From positions 12,113,116 to 12,177,115 of the forward strand of contig CM069602.1 in assembly GCA_035771175.1 (NCBI GenBank): a DNA stretch of 64,000 nucleotides. Direction: 5' to 3'. Positions 48,200 through 60,990 of this stretch are shown piece after piece (position 1 is the stretch's first letter; each line of letters opens with the position of its first letter). Source of the DNA: Paratinospora sagittata. Lineage: Eukaryota > Streptophyta > Magnoliopsida > Ranunculales > Menispermaceae. The position numbers were made by a program, and so were the translations under genes. The notes under the pieces were generated by a model, which saw only the letters and a program-made list of their open reading frames with translations, did not search any database and had not been told where the DNA came from.

Positions 48200-49451
48200 T
48201 CCTCATGAGTTACCTGGTTTACTGCCTAAGCGAGAGGTAGACTTTATCATTGAGCTGATGCCCGGGACAAAACCTATTTTCATTCCACCGTATCGAATGG
48301 CACCAAAAGAGTTGAATGAACTCAGAACCCAGCTTGATGAGCTGATGGACAAGGGATTCATTTCCCCTAGTATGTCACCTTGGGGAGCACATGTATTGTT
48401 CGTCAAGAAGAAGTACGAGAGTCTTCGATTGTGCATAAACTACCATCAGTTGAATAAGGTGACTGTGAAGAACAAGTATCCTCTTCCATGTATCGATGAT
48501 TTGTTTGACTAACTGATTGTGGCCAAGTTTTTTTCGAAGTAGACTTGAGAGTTGGGTACCATCAGTTGAGAATGTTCCGAATACTGCTTTTCGGACGAGG
48601 TATGGATATTACGAGTTCTTGGTGATGCCATTCGGGTTGACTAATGCACCAGCTATGTTTATCGATCTGATGCAGAAGGTATTCAGACCGTATCTTGACC
48701 AATTCATTATAGTTTTCATTGATGATATCCTAGTCTACTATAAGACTAGAGAGGGTCATGAGCGTCATCTCAGAGTTACGTTGCAGACATTGTTAGAGCA
48801 TAGGTTGTATGCCAAATTGAGCAAGTGTGACTTCTGGATGACTGAGATGAAATTCTTGGGTCATGTGGTTAGTGAAGAGGGTATCTCAGTTGATTCTGCT
48901 AAGGTTGAGGCGATTATTGGGTGGCTAAGGCCTACCACAGTGACAGAGATTCATAGCTTTCTGGGTTTGGCTGGCCATTATAGGAAGTTCGTGAAGGACT
49001 TTTTCACGATAGTCGCACCATTGACTAAGCTGACTCAGAAGAATGTGGCCTTCACATAGTCGGATGCTTGTGAGAAAGCTTTCAGTGAGTTGAAAAGGAG
49101 GTTGACTACAACTCCAATATTGATTCTTCTAGAGACTGGGAAAGAGTTGGTGATTTATACGGATGCATCACTCTTGGGTCTGGTATGTGTGCTGATGCAG
49201 GAGGGTCGAGTGGTTGCATATGCATCTAGACAACTTAAGGTGCGAGCACAATTACCCTATGCATGATTTGGAGCTAGCAGCTATTGTGTTTGCACCGAAG
49301 CTATGGAGGCATTACCTTTATGATGAGAGGTTCACATTGTTTTCTGGTCATAAGAGTTTGAAGTATCTCTTTGATCAGAAGGAGTTGAATATGCAACAGA
49401 GGAGATGACTTGAGTTGCTTAAGGATTATGATTTCTCTTTGGAATATCATC
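48200..49451 (+). pseudogene. pol: Ty3/gypsy reverse transcriptase and RNase H
   Basis: RT fingers and palm: [14 protein letters not shown], then [13 protein letters not shown] and [13 protein letters not shown]; a frameshift at about 48510-48570; then [19 protein letters not shown] and the catalytic FIDDIL box. It continues into the thumb and a connection domain ([15 protein letters not shown]), a stop near 49059, and RNase H (YTDASLLGL, then [11 protein letters not shown] and [13 protein letters not shown]). Similar in order to any plant Ty3/gypsy pol. Interrupted at 49457 by an LTR. Confidence 0.92.
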
Positions 49452-49456
49452 CTAGC

Positions 49457-51125
49457 TGTCACGACGCCCCTGACGTAGGCTTACATTATGACCGACACAA
49501 TGTATTATACATTGTACATACCCATATACAGTATACAATACATTGTCAGCCTCATCAAACATTCACAATACTTCCCAAAAATTTTAGAAATTTTGACAGC
49601 ATCTCCCCATAAAATGAACATTTCACATTTTTTCATGATATACCACAAATCAAGTCAAAGATATATATATAAATAATCATCACAGTCATTCCATTCATTC
49701 TACAAATCAAATTCTCACCTGATAATTATATGTGATAATCTCATTTCGTCATCACAAGCATTGTCTAACCCAAAATATCAAATCGAAATCCATATTTTCT
49801 TACAACCCATCTATGTGATAATATAAATATGTAGGATGTGATATATATATATTCATTTGAAAATAAAGAAAATATAATTCATTTTCTTCGCATACACGTA
49901 CATTAACAAAATAAGACACGTATCTACTCTCGTGTTTTTCCTTTTAACTCTGTACCTGAAATATTGAAAGAAATGGAGTGAGCAATCAACAGCTCAGTGA
50001 ATATATTTCTTAATATGACAATTATATGCATTAAGAAAACTATGGCATTTAAAATTATTTCAAACCATTATTAAATACATGCATCATTCAACGAATATAT
50101 TATACATGTCAACAACATAAATTTCATGAGTTTTCAAGAAAACAATGCATCTTTTTCCACGAAATCCACAATCTCTCTCCTTCAAGGCAAGAGAGCGGGT
50201 CTAACCCTTGTATGGCCGTTACAAGGTAGCCACAACCTCTCATTACCCAATTCAAAGTCATTTCAAGGATCTTCAATCCTTGTTAGGACATGCCTACTGA
50301 CAATGAGGTTACGCATAACACTCATCCGAGTCTAATTCATAACGAAATGAGACCAACTTGCCTTTGCAAGTCTCACATGCTCCAATGCTAAAAAACATCA
50401 TTTATGAATGTAAATTAAAACACAATGCAACAATATATGCATAACATATTTACATTCAAACATTTCATATATATAAAATGTCATATAAGAACCAAAATCA
50501 AGAAAATATACTCACAGTACAAGACTTTCCAACTTAACCACAATCACCGTCGCTTTCGAATCCAGCTCTAATTTAAATCCAACTAACTCAACCTGTCACA
50601 ACGACTCCATAATTCAATTTCATTTATTCATCTTCAATTTCTCAACTCACTTCAAATCATTAAGATTAAAGATCAACCTGAATAATCTTATACTCATTCT
50701 GTGAATTTAGATTCCAACTCACTTTAGAACTCATAAACAGTTGAAGAAACTACTATCTCATTTTTGTGGCACCAATAACAATAACTCATACTTTCAAATC
50801 AACAAGTTGGAGATCTATAAGGCTTACTATCTTTTTGTCACATCCTAGTACACAGCACACGACAGTGTAATGGCTCAGTGGTTACTTAGATTGCGAAATC
50901 AAACCTCAAGAGGTTTCGAGTTCGAATCTGGGGGAGGCCCTGCACTATTTATGAGTGAATAGTGTGGACAAATGATCCCAGGGGTACTAGACGTTGCGGT
51001 GTGTTGTGTATTGGGATGTGACAATATTCTGTGGTATATAATGGCTGGGGTACGCTCGGTATGAGATACCCATCACATCCCGGGGGTACTAGACACTGTC
51101 GTGTGCTGTGTACTGGGGTGTGACA
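49457..51125 (-). mobile_element. family A LTR with foldback end, TSD CTAGC
   Basis: CTAGC at 49452-49456 and 51126-51130 flanks it, and joining the two sides restores the pol frame (EYHPS, then KANVVA). It starts TGTCACGACGCCCCTGACG like the other minus-oriented family A copies. From 50836 on the sequence is a tRNA-headed element, whose GGGGTGTGACA end coincides with the insertion end. Acts as a solo LTR of 1669 bp. Confidence 0.85.
50836..51125 (+). mobile_element. tRNA-headed foldback element, copy 5
   Basis: Ends TGTCACATCCTAGTACACAG and GCTGTGTACTGGGGTGTGACA give a ~33-bp inverted repeat. Inside: ATGGCTCAGTGGTTACTTAG (box A-like), box B GAGTTCGAATCTG, then two tail units in tandem, one ending GGGATGTGACA and one ending GGGGTGTGACA. 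It forms the terminal part of the LTR insertion. Confidence 0.8.
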
Positions 51126-51130
51126 CTAGC

Positions 51131-52160
51131 AAAGCCAATGTTGTGGCTAAAACATTGAGCCGTAGGCGAGCAGAAACTCGAGTGGCTGCTTTTCAGATGG
51201 CCCAACAATTGCATTTACTCGAGAGAGTGTCGATGATGAGTATACTCTCGGATGCACCACGTAATGAGATATGTGCTCAGATGCACGTGCAGCTTGTTGA
51301 TGCCCATATTTAGAGGGTTAGAGATCTACAGGAGCATTGTCCGAATTTTGACATGTACTGTAGATATGCAGACCGTGCTGACTAGGTCGATTGACAAAGA
51401 GGTCCAGATGATGTCTTGTGGTATAGAGGGAGACTATGGATCTCATATGATGCTGAGTTACTTCAGGAGGTACACAGGTCTCAATATACTATTCATCCAG
51501 GGCTACCAGGATGCATCACAACATGAAGAGGTATGTGTGGTGGCATGGGATGAAGAAGAGTATAGCTGAGTACGTGTAGAGATGTGAGGTGTGCCAGCAT
51601 GTTAAGGCTGAATACTGGAAGCCTGGAGGTCAGATGTCGCCGTTACCCATACCTGAGTGGAAATGGGAGCACATCACGATGGATTTCATCATGGGATTGC
51701 CGTGGTCTCAGGGCAGATCTGATGCAATTTGGGTTGTGGTCGATAGATTGACCAAGAGTGAACACTTATTTCCTATGAGCGCCAGAGACTCTGTGGATAG
51801 ACTGAGCAGACTATATGTGAGAGAGATCGTGTGACTTCATGGAGTGCCCTTGTCTATCATGTCGAATCGAGATCCACGATTTACATCAAGGTTTTGACAG
51901 GCATTACAGACTAGATTTTGGACCCGTCTCTGACTCAGTACAACGTTTCACCCTCAGACGGATGGTCAGTCCGAGAGAGTGATTCAGATGCTGGAGGATA
52001 TGCTCAGGTCTTGCATTTTGGAGTTTGGTGGGGTTGGAGTGAGCATTTGCCCTTGTGTGAGTTTGCTTACAACAATAGTTATCTGGCGAGCATCGATATG
52101 GCACCGTATGAGGCTTTGTATGGAAGACCCTGTAAATCACCAGCTTGTTGGTACGAGGTG
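51131..52160 (+). pseudogene. pol: Ty3/gypsy RNase H end and integrase
   Basis: KANVVAKTLSRRRAET closes RNase H. The integrase core follows: WKWEHITMDFIMGLPWSQG (first Asp), VVDRLTKSEHL, then SNRDPRFTS (second Asp) and [14 protein letters not shown] (Glu) in other frames, then a [20 protein letters not shown] segment. Multiple stops and frameshifts. The reading ends where a minus-oriented LTR starts at 52166; no C-terminal part follows. Confidence 0.88.
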
Positions 52161-52165
52161 GGTCG

Positions 52166-54859
52166 TGACACCCACTATCTGTGACGTCATGACCGACACG
52201 GAGCCCTGAGTATATCCTCTCTCGATATACACGGCGTCCCGATAAGCCTTCTAACGACATACCACAATCCTAAAAATAACATCAAACACATGGACATAAA
52301 TAAGATCATCAATATAATACATACCCAAAATGACAACCAGAAAATTCCTCAAAGTCCATAATGTTCAAAAGTACAAAATTATACCTAACCACAAATACAA
52401 ACTCATTTAAATGTTAAGTATAAACATTATGTGTTATTTAGTACAATTTATCAAAATACAAATAAACGTACTAACACCTACATCACAAAGGTACGAGAAA
52501 CACTCTGCAGCTAAACTTTTCCTTTCCCCCTCTTATCCGAACCTGAAAAGATAAGGATGAGGAGTGAGCTATAACAAGGTCAGTGAATGTCCTCTACAAG
52601 TGGCAACATATATATGCATATAAATAAAACATTGCAAGATCATTAAAAACAATTTAAATAGCATGGTGATACACAGGATTACATACATGTCAAATATAAT
52701 GCATCATGTCATAACCAAGACAATGCATATCATTTTATAAACATGCACATGCAATCTTAGACACCTCCTGGGTAAGTGTCAATCTAAAGGCCGGAGTGCG
52801 CGACACCCCTTGCCCGATCGACCTCTTACCCGTAATCTAATAGGATTTCTAGGGTCGTGTAGCTAATAAGATCACCCCACCGAGACATATACTATGTCTA
52901 GGCGATCTTTTCTACACAAGCTATAAAACCTTATGCAAAGTCCACAACTGGGGATCACCATTCAGCCTCAATGAAATTCCCTAAAAGAGAATCCCATGCT
53001 AGGAGATCCAACCCACATTGCTTTCCCAACTGACTATGCTCAAATACATTTCATGAACCATTAAATCATGCATACTACATTAGATAAGCATTTAAAGACT
53101 TATTTATACTACAATGCCACATATAAAAATCACAAGTAAAGAAACACTCACAACTTGATTGGCTAGACTTAGCCAATCTAATTTCAACCATAAGAAAACA
53201 CTAGAATGCCACAATCACCCCAATGCACCTCAATCCTTAATTGGCCTATTTGAGTTACTTAGATCATTCACAAATCCCTGCTAATGATATGGTTTACACA
53301 ATACTGAAAATCAGTCTAAAGCGTGCCAAACAACCATGTTTAAACCCAACTACATAGCCAATTAAGATTCTAAAATAATCATACCCATGAGCTAATCTCA
53401 TATTGCTCAATTCAACCATTTAATACCAAATTAACTCACATTTAACCCAATTGAATGTAATAGGTTGATCCAACAACTATAATACAAGGCATTCAATCAT
53501 AAATATGGTTAATTATACTATTTGCCAAGTCAATTTCATCAATTGACCAAGTCTAGGCCAAAATCCTCAAATTTGGGCAAATCCCCAAATTCATTGAAAT
53601 TTTTCAAATCACATGGCCTAGGCCAAAATTACGCTAAGTCACCATGTTCAGCCATGCAAAATACTGATCTAGCATCATGGGTTCTTCAACAAGGCCCACT
53701 AGGTCAACATAGTTGACATGCAAGGCTTGTTCTCAACCTTAGGTCAATGAACCAAGCAATGATTATTTGTACTAAACTCTATGATTTCACCATGAAAATC
53801 TCTAACAAAATACATGGATCAATTTCTAGAGTCCATAAGCCTAACATAGATGACATGCAAGCCATTTGAAAAAGTCTAAGGCCATGAACTAAGTGTAGGT
53901 CTATTTACAAAAGGTTCCACCAAATCCAAGTGAGAAATTGAGAAAAATGGTATCAATGCCTCAATTCAACACTAGGGTTCATAAAAACATACATGCAAAG
54001 GAACCCTAGGTCTGGAACACCCTCAACTGAAAACCCATGGCATTGCTTAGGTCAAAATACAACTCACATGCTTAAACTAAAAAAATTAAAGGAAGAAAAC
54101 TAGGAAAATATGCAAACCTTGGGGATTTTTGAGCAAACATCACCAAAACCCTAGCTTCCCTCTTCTTTTCTCTTCTCCAGCTCTTTTCCCTCTTTTCTAA
54201 GTGAAAAATGAGCAAATGAGACGAAAATTAGGTGCTAGTAGCTTAAATAGACAAGCTTGGGCTCACATGAAAAACTGTTCAAAAATAAATTTTTCTGCTG
54301 CAATTACTTGCACTTAGATAATCAATTTATTGCAAACGACTTACTAACTTAACATCTTAACTGAACAAATTTTTATGAGTCAGTTATAAACCTTATGGTA
54401 AAATTTTAGCTTAATCCAACGGTGGGATTGCGAGATCCAACCGTTTGATCAAAACTGCGCAAGAAAATTCGCAAACCCCAGAAACAATGTTTGGAGTATT
54501 ATATCTCATAGTAGACAACTTCAATCAAGATCTTCACCGGCCACAATGAAGATATATCAGAGAAGAATAATTAGGCAAAATTTAAACTCAATCGGACCAC
54601 GGATCTAGGAGATCAAGACATTGATGTAATCGGTGACATAAATTTCTTCCTCCATGGAGCAAGCTTCACTGGTCGAAAGCACCATTTTTGACATGTTTCG
54701 ACGTCAAACGGGTCCCCGATCATTCCGTAACTTTACACACACATTAAGCAACTTAAAAGCATGCAAAGACACTCAAATACATATATACATACGTTTACAT
54801 ATACCTATATGGGTACTATACGAGTCAAAATAACGCCATCCTAAGGTACGGGCGTTCCA
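52166..54859 (-). mobile_element. family B LTR, minus orientation, near full length (2.7 kb)
   Basis: Best preserved family B copy, opposite to the 5' LTR at 28411-30471. On the minus strand it would start near 54859 and end in AGTGGGTGTCA at 52166. A TATA-like TATTTAAGC (minus) lies at about 54240. There is no pol continuation on the far side, so the backbone element lost its 3' end here. Confidence 0.85.
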
Positions 54860-55380
54860 AAAATAATGAAAAACTGGTTATTGTAAGGAGCACCGATATA
54901 GTATCGACCAAAGACTTTATGATGCCTAAGTCAGTTCCCAACTCTCTAAGTGACTAAGAGTGTGTGAACTAGATTGATTAATGACTTATCTCGTTAACAA
55001 GGGATTAATGGTGTATTTATAGAGGTAGGATCTCTGGCTAAGTTGGCGGCGAAACGTGGTGTCATGTTATACGTTCAGAATCTCGAATTTGGTGTGGTGG
55101 ATCCTCCCATTGGCCTTATGCAATTGTTAATATGGTCGGGTCAGTTCAGCTCAGTATGTCAAGCTGATGTCAATGTCATTATTGAGCTCATCATACTATG
55201 TTGAGTGGTCGGTACCCTGGTACAGTGGTCTGAGTTATGAGCTATCGTCTTTCCAAAATTTTGAGACTGCTTAGGTGGTCGGTTATGTGGCTGCCAGGTT
55301 TGAATGCCGAAAAATGGGTCCAACAACATATAAATTAGGATGGTGTCTGGGAGACTCAATTGGAAAATTAAGGGCCCATT
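54860..55380. repeat. unassigned transposon-like sequence
   Basis: Higher GC than its flanks, with TATTTATAGAGGTAG near 55013 and an end GGGTCCAACAACA near 55318. It looks like part of another LTR, but I find no partner in the window. No ORF of note. Confidence 0.35.
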
Positions 55381-56280
55381 TAGTTTGACATTTGGACCCT
55401 AAAATCAATTTGGTAAAGCAAATTGGAAAACAGTTTTCCTAAATTTAACAAAAAAAACTACTTATTTTTTGAGAACACCAATCTTGATTTTTTATTTTTA
55501 AGTTGTATTCATGTGTTTTAGATCACGAATCAAACACAATCTTAGTTGGTGTGCTCTCAATACCAAATCTCCTTAGATTATGCTAACACCTCTTAATACG
55601 CACATCTTAAGAATGATATAATTGGTCTAATGTGAATACTCCAAATGAGCCTCCTTCTCATTTTCCTAAAAATAATATAGCCATTCAAAATCTTCTTATT
55701 TAATTTTAATCTCGTCTACATGTATACACATAGCACTCCCCCACATATCAAATTGTAAATCTATAAAGATATGCCACAAATTTTTCACCCTGTTACAATT
55801 ATTATTTAATCTACAACCTAATTCAACTTAATTTAATCAAGTCTTTTCTAAATTACACAAGGTCAATTACATAAATTCATTTTATTTGCTCTATTTTATT
55901 AAGGGTTAAATTTTCATACATAATATAAGAAGTTAAATCATCTTTAATTATTTTTGTTCGTGCTAATTTAGCTTCACCCCTCTCTCTGTCTCTTTAAATA
56001 AAATTTTTTAATTTATATATATTAGAATTATATTTTGTAAAAAAAAAGAAAAAAAAAAATCCTCACGTCACCATATCCATGTTACAGGATTGATTCCTGG
56101 CTGGCCGCAGCAACACCGGCGAACAACGAGAACAGAGGCACGTGCGTACTATCTTATTGGGCTACAGAGAAGATATTTTGGTCATATTCCGTGCTCCCAA
56201 GGGTACTAAAGTAATTTAACGCCACTAACCCTAAAACCAAAATTAACTAGTCCACAGCGGCAAAGATATTTACCCTCGCG
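55381..56280. other. intergenic, upstream region of the KH gene
   Basis: AT-rich. Near the gene the sequence AACCCTAAAACC at 56227-56238 is a telo-box-type motif, about 60-130 bp before the likely first exon. No TATA box is evident. Confidence 0.45.
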
Positions 56281-56284
56281 TCTC

Positions 56285-56359
56285 TCCTCAAAGGCATTTC
56301 CTTTGCGGTGCTGTTTCTGCAGATTCTTCTTCGTTGCTTGTTCGATCGCATCATCCAAG
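56285..56359 (+). other. non-coding first exon of the KH gene (approximate 5' end)
   Basis: Pyrimidine-rich leader (TCTCCTCAAAGGC, TGCAGATTCTTCTTCG) ending CATCCAAG|GTGAAT at 56359/56360. A matching acceptor TATATAG at 57695 precedes the coding exon by 23 bp, giving a leader intron of about 1.3 kb that starts with a poly(T) tract. Leader introns of this kind often raise expression in plants. Confidence 0.6.
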
Positions 56360-57718
56360 GTGAATTAAATTACCAGTTGTTCTTGTTAGTCGTCTCAACT
56401 AGTTTATTTGATTCTCTTTATGTTTTTAGCTATTTTTATCTCTTAAATTGCTTATCTGTTTTGGTCTAGGGTTTCAAAGTAATGTGATCTCATTGTGCAG
56501 AGTTTTTTTTTTTTTTTTTTTTCACTAAGTTTGATTGATTGAATCCGTGTGTTTTAGTTCACTTTTTCTTCCAATGCAGATTTTTGGTGCCGTTTGTGGC
56601 TTCAGTTGATTTTTCTTTTTGAAGGATCGGATCGCAAAAATCTAGAAAATTATGTTTCTTAAATGAATTAATTGTTCTGAGATGCGTAGTTGGGGGAGAA
56701 GACTGGCCTTTGGTAGTTCTTCATTTACGAGTGATATATTTTGGGATTTTGTTGCGAGGAAAACGTGTAGATGTTAAAGGCATGGTTGATGTACCGATGC
56801 CTCTGTGTTTAGACTCTAGTCAGTGATTTTGCGAGGAAGAACTTGTTACAAATGAGATGCATTTATTATACCGTGTCATCTGTTCAATAATGTTACTGAT
56901 TCGTGATTATCAGTTCATCATGATTGCGACCCATAATCATGTTGCGTACGAGCTATCAGATTTATATATATAATTTTTTTTTAACTCAATACCAGATCTA
57001 ATTGTTGTATAATTGCATCGGATCTTAAAACTCAACTCATACCCGTAAGACACGATTAAAGTGTGACTCGAGGAGACACAAAAACAGTTTTCTTTCTTTA
57101 ATTATGCCCTGGATGCTTGCAGAGTTACTCTAATTTTTTTTTTTTTAACCAAGTGTTGACTCTGGATCATGTTGAATAAAACGAAATTCTTCTTTTTAGG
57201 GGTTTGTTCTATATGCAAAAGAGGATCTTTTGGATATGCTTCTGAAAAAGTTCTTGTTTTTTCGGGGTTTCTTAATTTCAGCAAACTTCAAATTATATTC
57301 AAGAAATGCCAAGTTGGACTTCAGTGGTGCTGTGTATTGTGTAATAAGAATGAGTCAAGTTAGCATCTTTGCCATCTAAGGAAGATGCATGAAAGTACTG
57401 TCTGATCAATGTCGACTAGGATAACATGCTATACACTGGACAATTAGATATTTTAGATACATTTTTTCTGAACCTGTTATTATTACTCTTACTATTTTAA
57501 ATTTCCTTGTATTGGATTTCACAACTTAATTTTTAATTTGAACATATTTTGCATGCCAATGTTATATTGGAAAGTTGGCATGCAAGCCAGTATGTTGTTA
57601 TTTTGCTCTACAGTGTAGCTGTTATTGTTCCTATAACCATGTTTGTGTTGCGTAGTTAGCTTCATATTGATTTCCTTGTGAACAATTTTATATAGGTATA
57701 AATTCATTTCAATCTGCA

Positions 57719-60513
57719 ATGGCTGGCCAAAGAAATAACTCTGGCAAGAGATCCAGCTCTGATTATGGCGACACTGAAGGAAGCAAGAGAAGGAATCCAG
57801 GCGATGATAAAGAGCAGTATGCTCCTGGGCCAGAAGACACTGTATACCGCTATTTGTGTCCAGGTAGAAAGATAGGGAGTATCATTGGCAGGGGCGGTGA
57901 GATTGCTAAGCAATTGAGGCAAGAAAGTCAGTCAAAGATTAGAATCGGTGACTCTATGCCTGGCTCCGATGAACGCGTTGTTACCATTTTTAGTTCAAAC
58001 AGGGAGACTGTTGAATATGAAGAGACGGGTGATCTTATTTGCCCAGCACAAGATGCTCTTTTCAGGGTACATGACAGGATTGTTGCTGAAGAGGTTCCTG
58101 CTGATGATGATCCTGATGGTCTTCCACAGGTTTCCATTCGACTTCTTGTGCCATCAGATCAGATTGGGTGTGTTATTGGGAAGGGTGGAACGATAATTCA
58201 AATGATCCGCAGTGAAACTGATGCTCAGATTCGCATCCTAAAAAATGAACATTTGCCACCTTGTGCTTTGAGCACCGATGAACTTCTCCTGGTAATGCAA
58301 ATAATAATGATTATTATTATTAAGCAAGAATTATTATTTTCTTTCTGTTTATTGGGGTTCTATTAATATTCCTACTGATGAGTCATGACCATATCTGCGT
58401 CTGCGTCCACCTTTATGTGTGTGTGTGTATATATATATATATTTAGAAGACACAATGTTAGTTGTTAGTTGTATAACCAACTCCATCACCATACTGCATA
58501 TTCGGGGAGGTATCAGGCTCATTCCTGACCCATTAATCTCCCTCAGCCCCTAAGGTGAGGTAGTGGCAAGAGTTGAACCTGGAACCTTTGGGTTTCAAAG
58601 CTACCTCTTTCCCAACTGCACCAACTCCATGTTGGCGTCCACCTTTATATATATCATTCTACAGTTTTTGAACTTGGAGGTATCGCACAGTGTTAGTCCC
58701 CAGTGTCAGCCCTGCTGCATTTGTTCTGATCCAAAGACTTCTTATATAATATTCTGATGACTTTTTTTTTTTTTCTACGAATTTTGCTATGTATATTATT
58801 TGGTTTTTAGCTGTGTTGTTCTGAGAATTATGTGTCTGATAAATTAAGTTGATATGCCTTGTTACCAGATAACAGGGGATACCTCAGTTGCAAAGAAGGC
58901 TCTTTTTCAGATATCCTGTCGCCTTCATGATAATCCATCTCGATCTCAACATCTGCTCACCTCTGCAATGGCCAACTTGCATCAATCAAACTCATTTGTT
59001 GGACCAAATGCAGGTGGACCAATCATGGGTTTTGCTCCACTGATGGGCGCATATGGAGGATACAAGGGTGACACTTCTGTGCACTCTGCGCACAGGGATG
59101 AAGCTGCTGCAAAGGAATTCTCTCTTCGCTTGGTTTGTCCAACTGGAAGTATTGGAGGTGTGATTGGTAAGGGTGGTGCCATTATCAAGCAAATCAGACA
59201 GGAATCTGGGGCATTTATTAAAGTTGATAGTTCAGCCGCAGAAGGAGATGATTGCATCATATCAATATCTGCGAAAGAGGTTAGGATCTTTTGATTTCAT
59301 CTTAGATTGCATACAAACAAGCAAATTTGGGTTTACGCTTTGTGATCTGAAATGTGCTTACTTGGCCAGTTCTTTGAAGATCCTATCTCTCCAACAATTG
59401 ATGCGGCAGTACGTTTGCAGCCCAGATGTAGCGAGAAAACTGAAAAGGAATCTGGTGATTTTTCTTACACCACCCGCTTACTTGTTCCATCTTCACGCAT
59501 TGGATGTCTCATCGGTAGAGGTGGATCCATTATCACTGAGATGAGGAAACTCACAAAGGCGAATATTCGCATTCTTTCCAAGGAAAACCTACCAAAAGTT
59601 GCTTCTGAAGATGATGAGATGGTTCAGGTAATTTGTGACTTGATTTCTTAGATGCACATCTTATGATTCCTGTTTTGTCTTGAAATGATGATTATATGCG
59701 TTTAGCTTTGCTGAACTTATGCTTGCATGTGGTGTGATCAGATTGGTGGTGACATTGAAGTTGCTCGGAATGCTCTTGTACACATAACTACACGGTTGAA
59801 AGCCAATTTCTTCGATCGGGAGAATGCCTTGTCAGCTTTTTCTCCTGCTATCTCCTATTTTCCAATCACAGCTGATGCTTCAGAAGGTTCAAAATATGGA
59901 GGCAGGGACGGTAGATCACATGGCCGCGGGTATTCTTCTTACTCTGGTGTATATGGGGGTTCTAGTGATATGCCTCCTAGTGACAGCTATGGAAGTTATG
60001 GCGGATCACAGGTAATGTTGTTTACTTATTTTTTGGTTTTTAATTTCTTTTATTGATCCTAGTTAACCAACTCACATAAATACTGCTTTCAACTTTAAAA
60101 CCTGTTTGTTATATGTTTCATCATGCATTTTTATCTTGGATTGCTTGGTTCCTTTTTCTCTATTTTTTTCATTGTCATTATGTTCTTGTTCCTACCTTTG
60201 GAATTCTGGTGACATTTTTCCCTCTCTTTGTTTTTTTTTTTTTTCTTTGCAGACTGTTGGTGGACGTTATGGAGGATATGGAAGCTATTCTTCTGGTCGT
60301 TCTAGTAATGGGGGGTAATGCATTTCTTGTTCATTTCAGCATTTTACCTCCTACATCCTTTTAATATGATTCAAAATTTGGTGTGATTCCAAGTCTTTTA
60401 ATGTTTATTCATTGTTTCACTTGCTTAAGCTTCACCTGAACCCTCCTAGTTGGATTGTTTCCAGGTTCTCTGGCCAAAACCCTGTCCCCCATGGAAAACA
60501 TCATGGTTATTAG
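57719..60513 (+). CDS. KH domain RNA-binding protein, four KH domains (At4g18375-like)
   Basis: Nuclear RNA-binding protein of the plant poly(rC)-binding/HEN4-type KH family, closest by memory to Arabidopsis At4g18375. Coding exons: 57719-58291, 58869-59279, 59370-59627, 59742-60011, 60253-60314, 60465-60513; 540 aa, all introns GT-AG. The N-terminus (MAGQRNNSGKRSSSDYGD) is hydrophilic with a GSKRR basic patch. KH1 is about residues 42-115 (GXXG in IIGRGG), KH2 about 138-205 (VIGKGG), KH3 about 275-345 (VIGKGG) and KH4 about 362-435 (LIGRGG). The tail from about 445 is rich in Gly, Tyr and Ser. Each KH keeps the GXXG loop, so all four may bind RNA. The phase-2 junction of exons 5 and 6 gives an ending ...HGKHHGY; if intron 5 is retained, the protein stops at 60318 with 525 aa. 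Confidence 0.93.
58417..58634 (-). mobile_element. tRNA-derived SINE in KH gene intron 2, 14-bp TSD
   Basis: Flanked by GCGTCCACCTTTAT at 58403-58416 and 58635-58648. On the minus strand it starts at 58634 with GGAGTTGGTGCAGTTGGG (box A-like), has box B GGTTCAACTC, a ~100-bp body, and ends in an (AT)n(AC)n tail at 58417-58443. It lies between KH coding exons 1 and 2 and is antisense to the gene. The perfect duplication suggests a fairly recent insertion. Confidence 0.92.
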
Positions 60514-60990
60514 AATCCCCAATTATTGGGCACACAGGTGAAACATCGCCTTTCCATTGCAGCTTCTCCTCAAGTTTAAATTTCAAGTTACTGTTACATT
60601 TTTTTTATTAAAAAAAATCATAATCTGTCATCTTAGACTAGACCAGCCCTCATATATTTGGATTTCTAATGTTGTACCTGTTTTGCCTCCCATTCCAATA
60701 AAAACAGCTGAGATCCATGACGCCAGAAGCCAGCCCACCCGAAGTGAGCCTACTGTCTATTTTGATGAAGTCACCAGCCTAGACCTGAAGACCAGATGAA
60801 AGTGTTTGAGAAACTTATGGCCTATCTTTGAAGCTTTGTTAGGGACCAACATTATATGGCGCTGTTAATGTCGATTCCGTCCTTTGCAGCCCTGTGACCA
60901 CATTTACCAAGCCTTTTTTATGAGTTGCAGAGTTTATGTTACCTTCTATAAAAGTACTTGTACTCATGACCATGACTGTTACCTCCATTT
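60514..60990 (+). other. KH gene 3' UTR (approximate)
   Basis: Follows the stop codon TAG. AATAAA occurs at about 60698, and T-rich stretches follow up to about 60985. The exact cleavage site cannot be fixed. Confidence 0.4.

Noticed and set aside
57928..59260. Minus-strand frames opposite the KH gene
   Set aside because: Shadows of KH coding exons.
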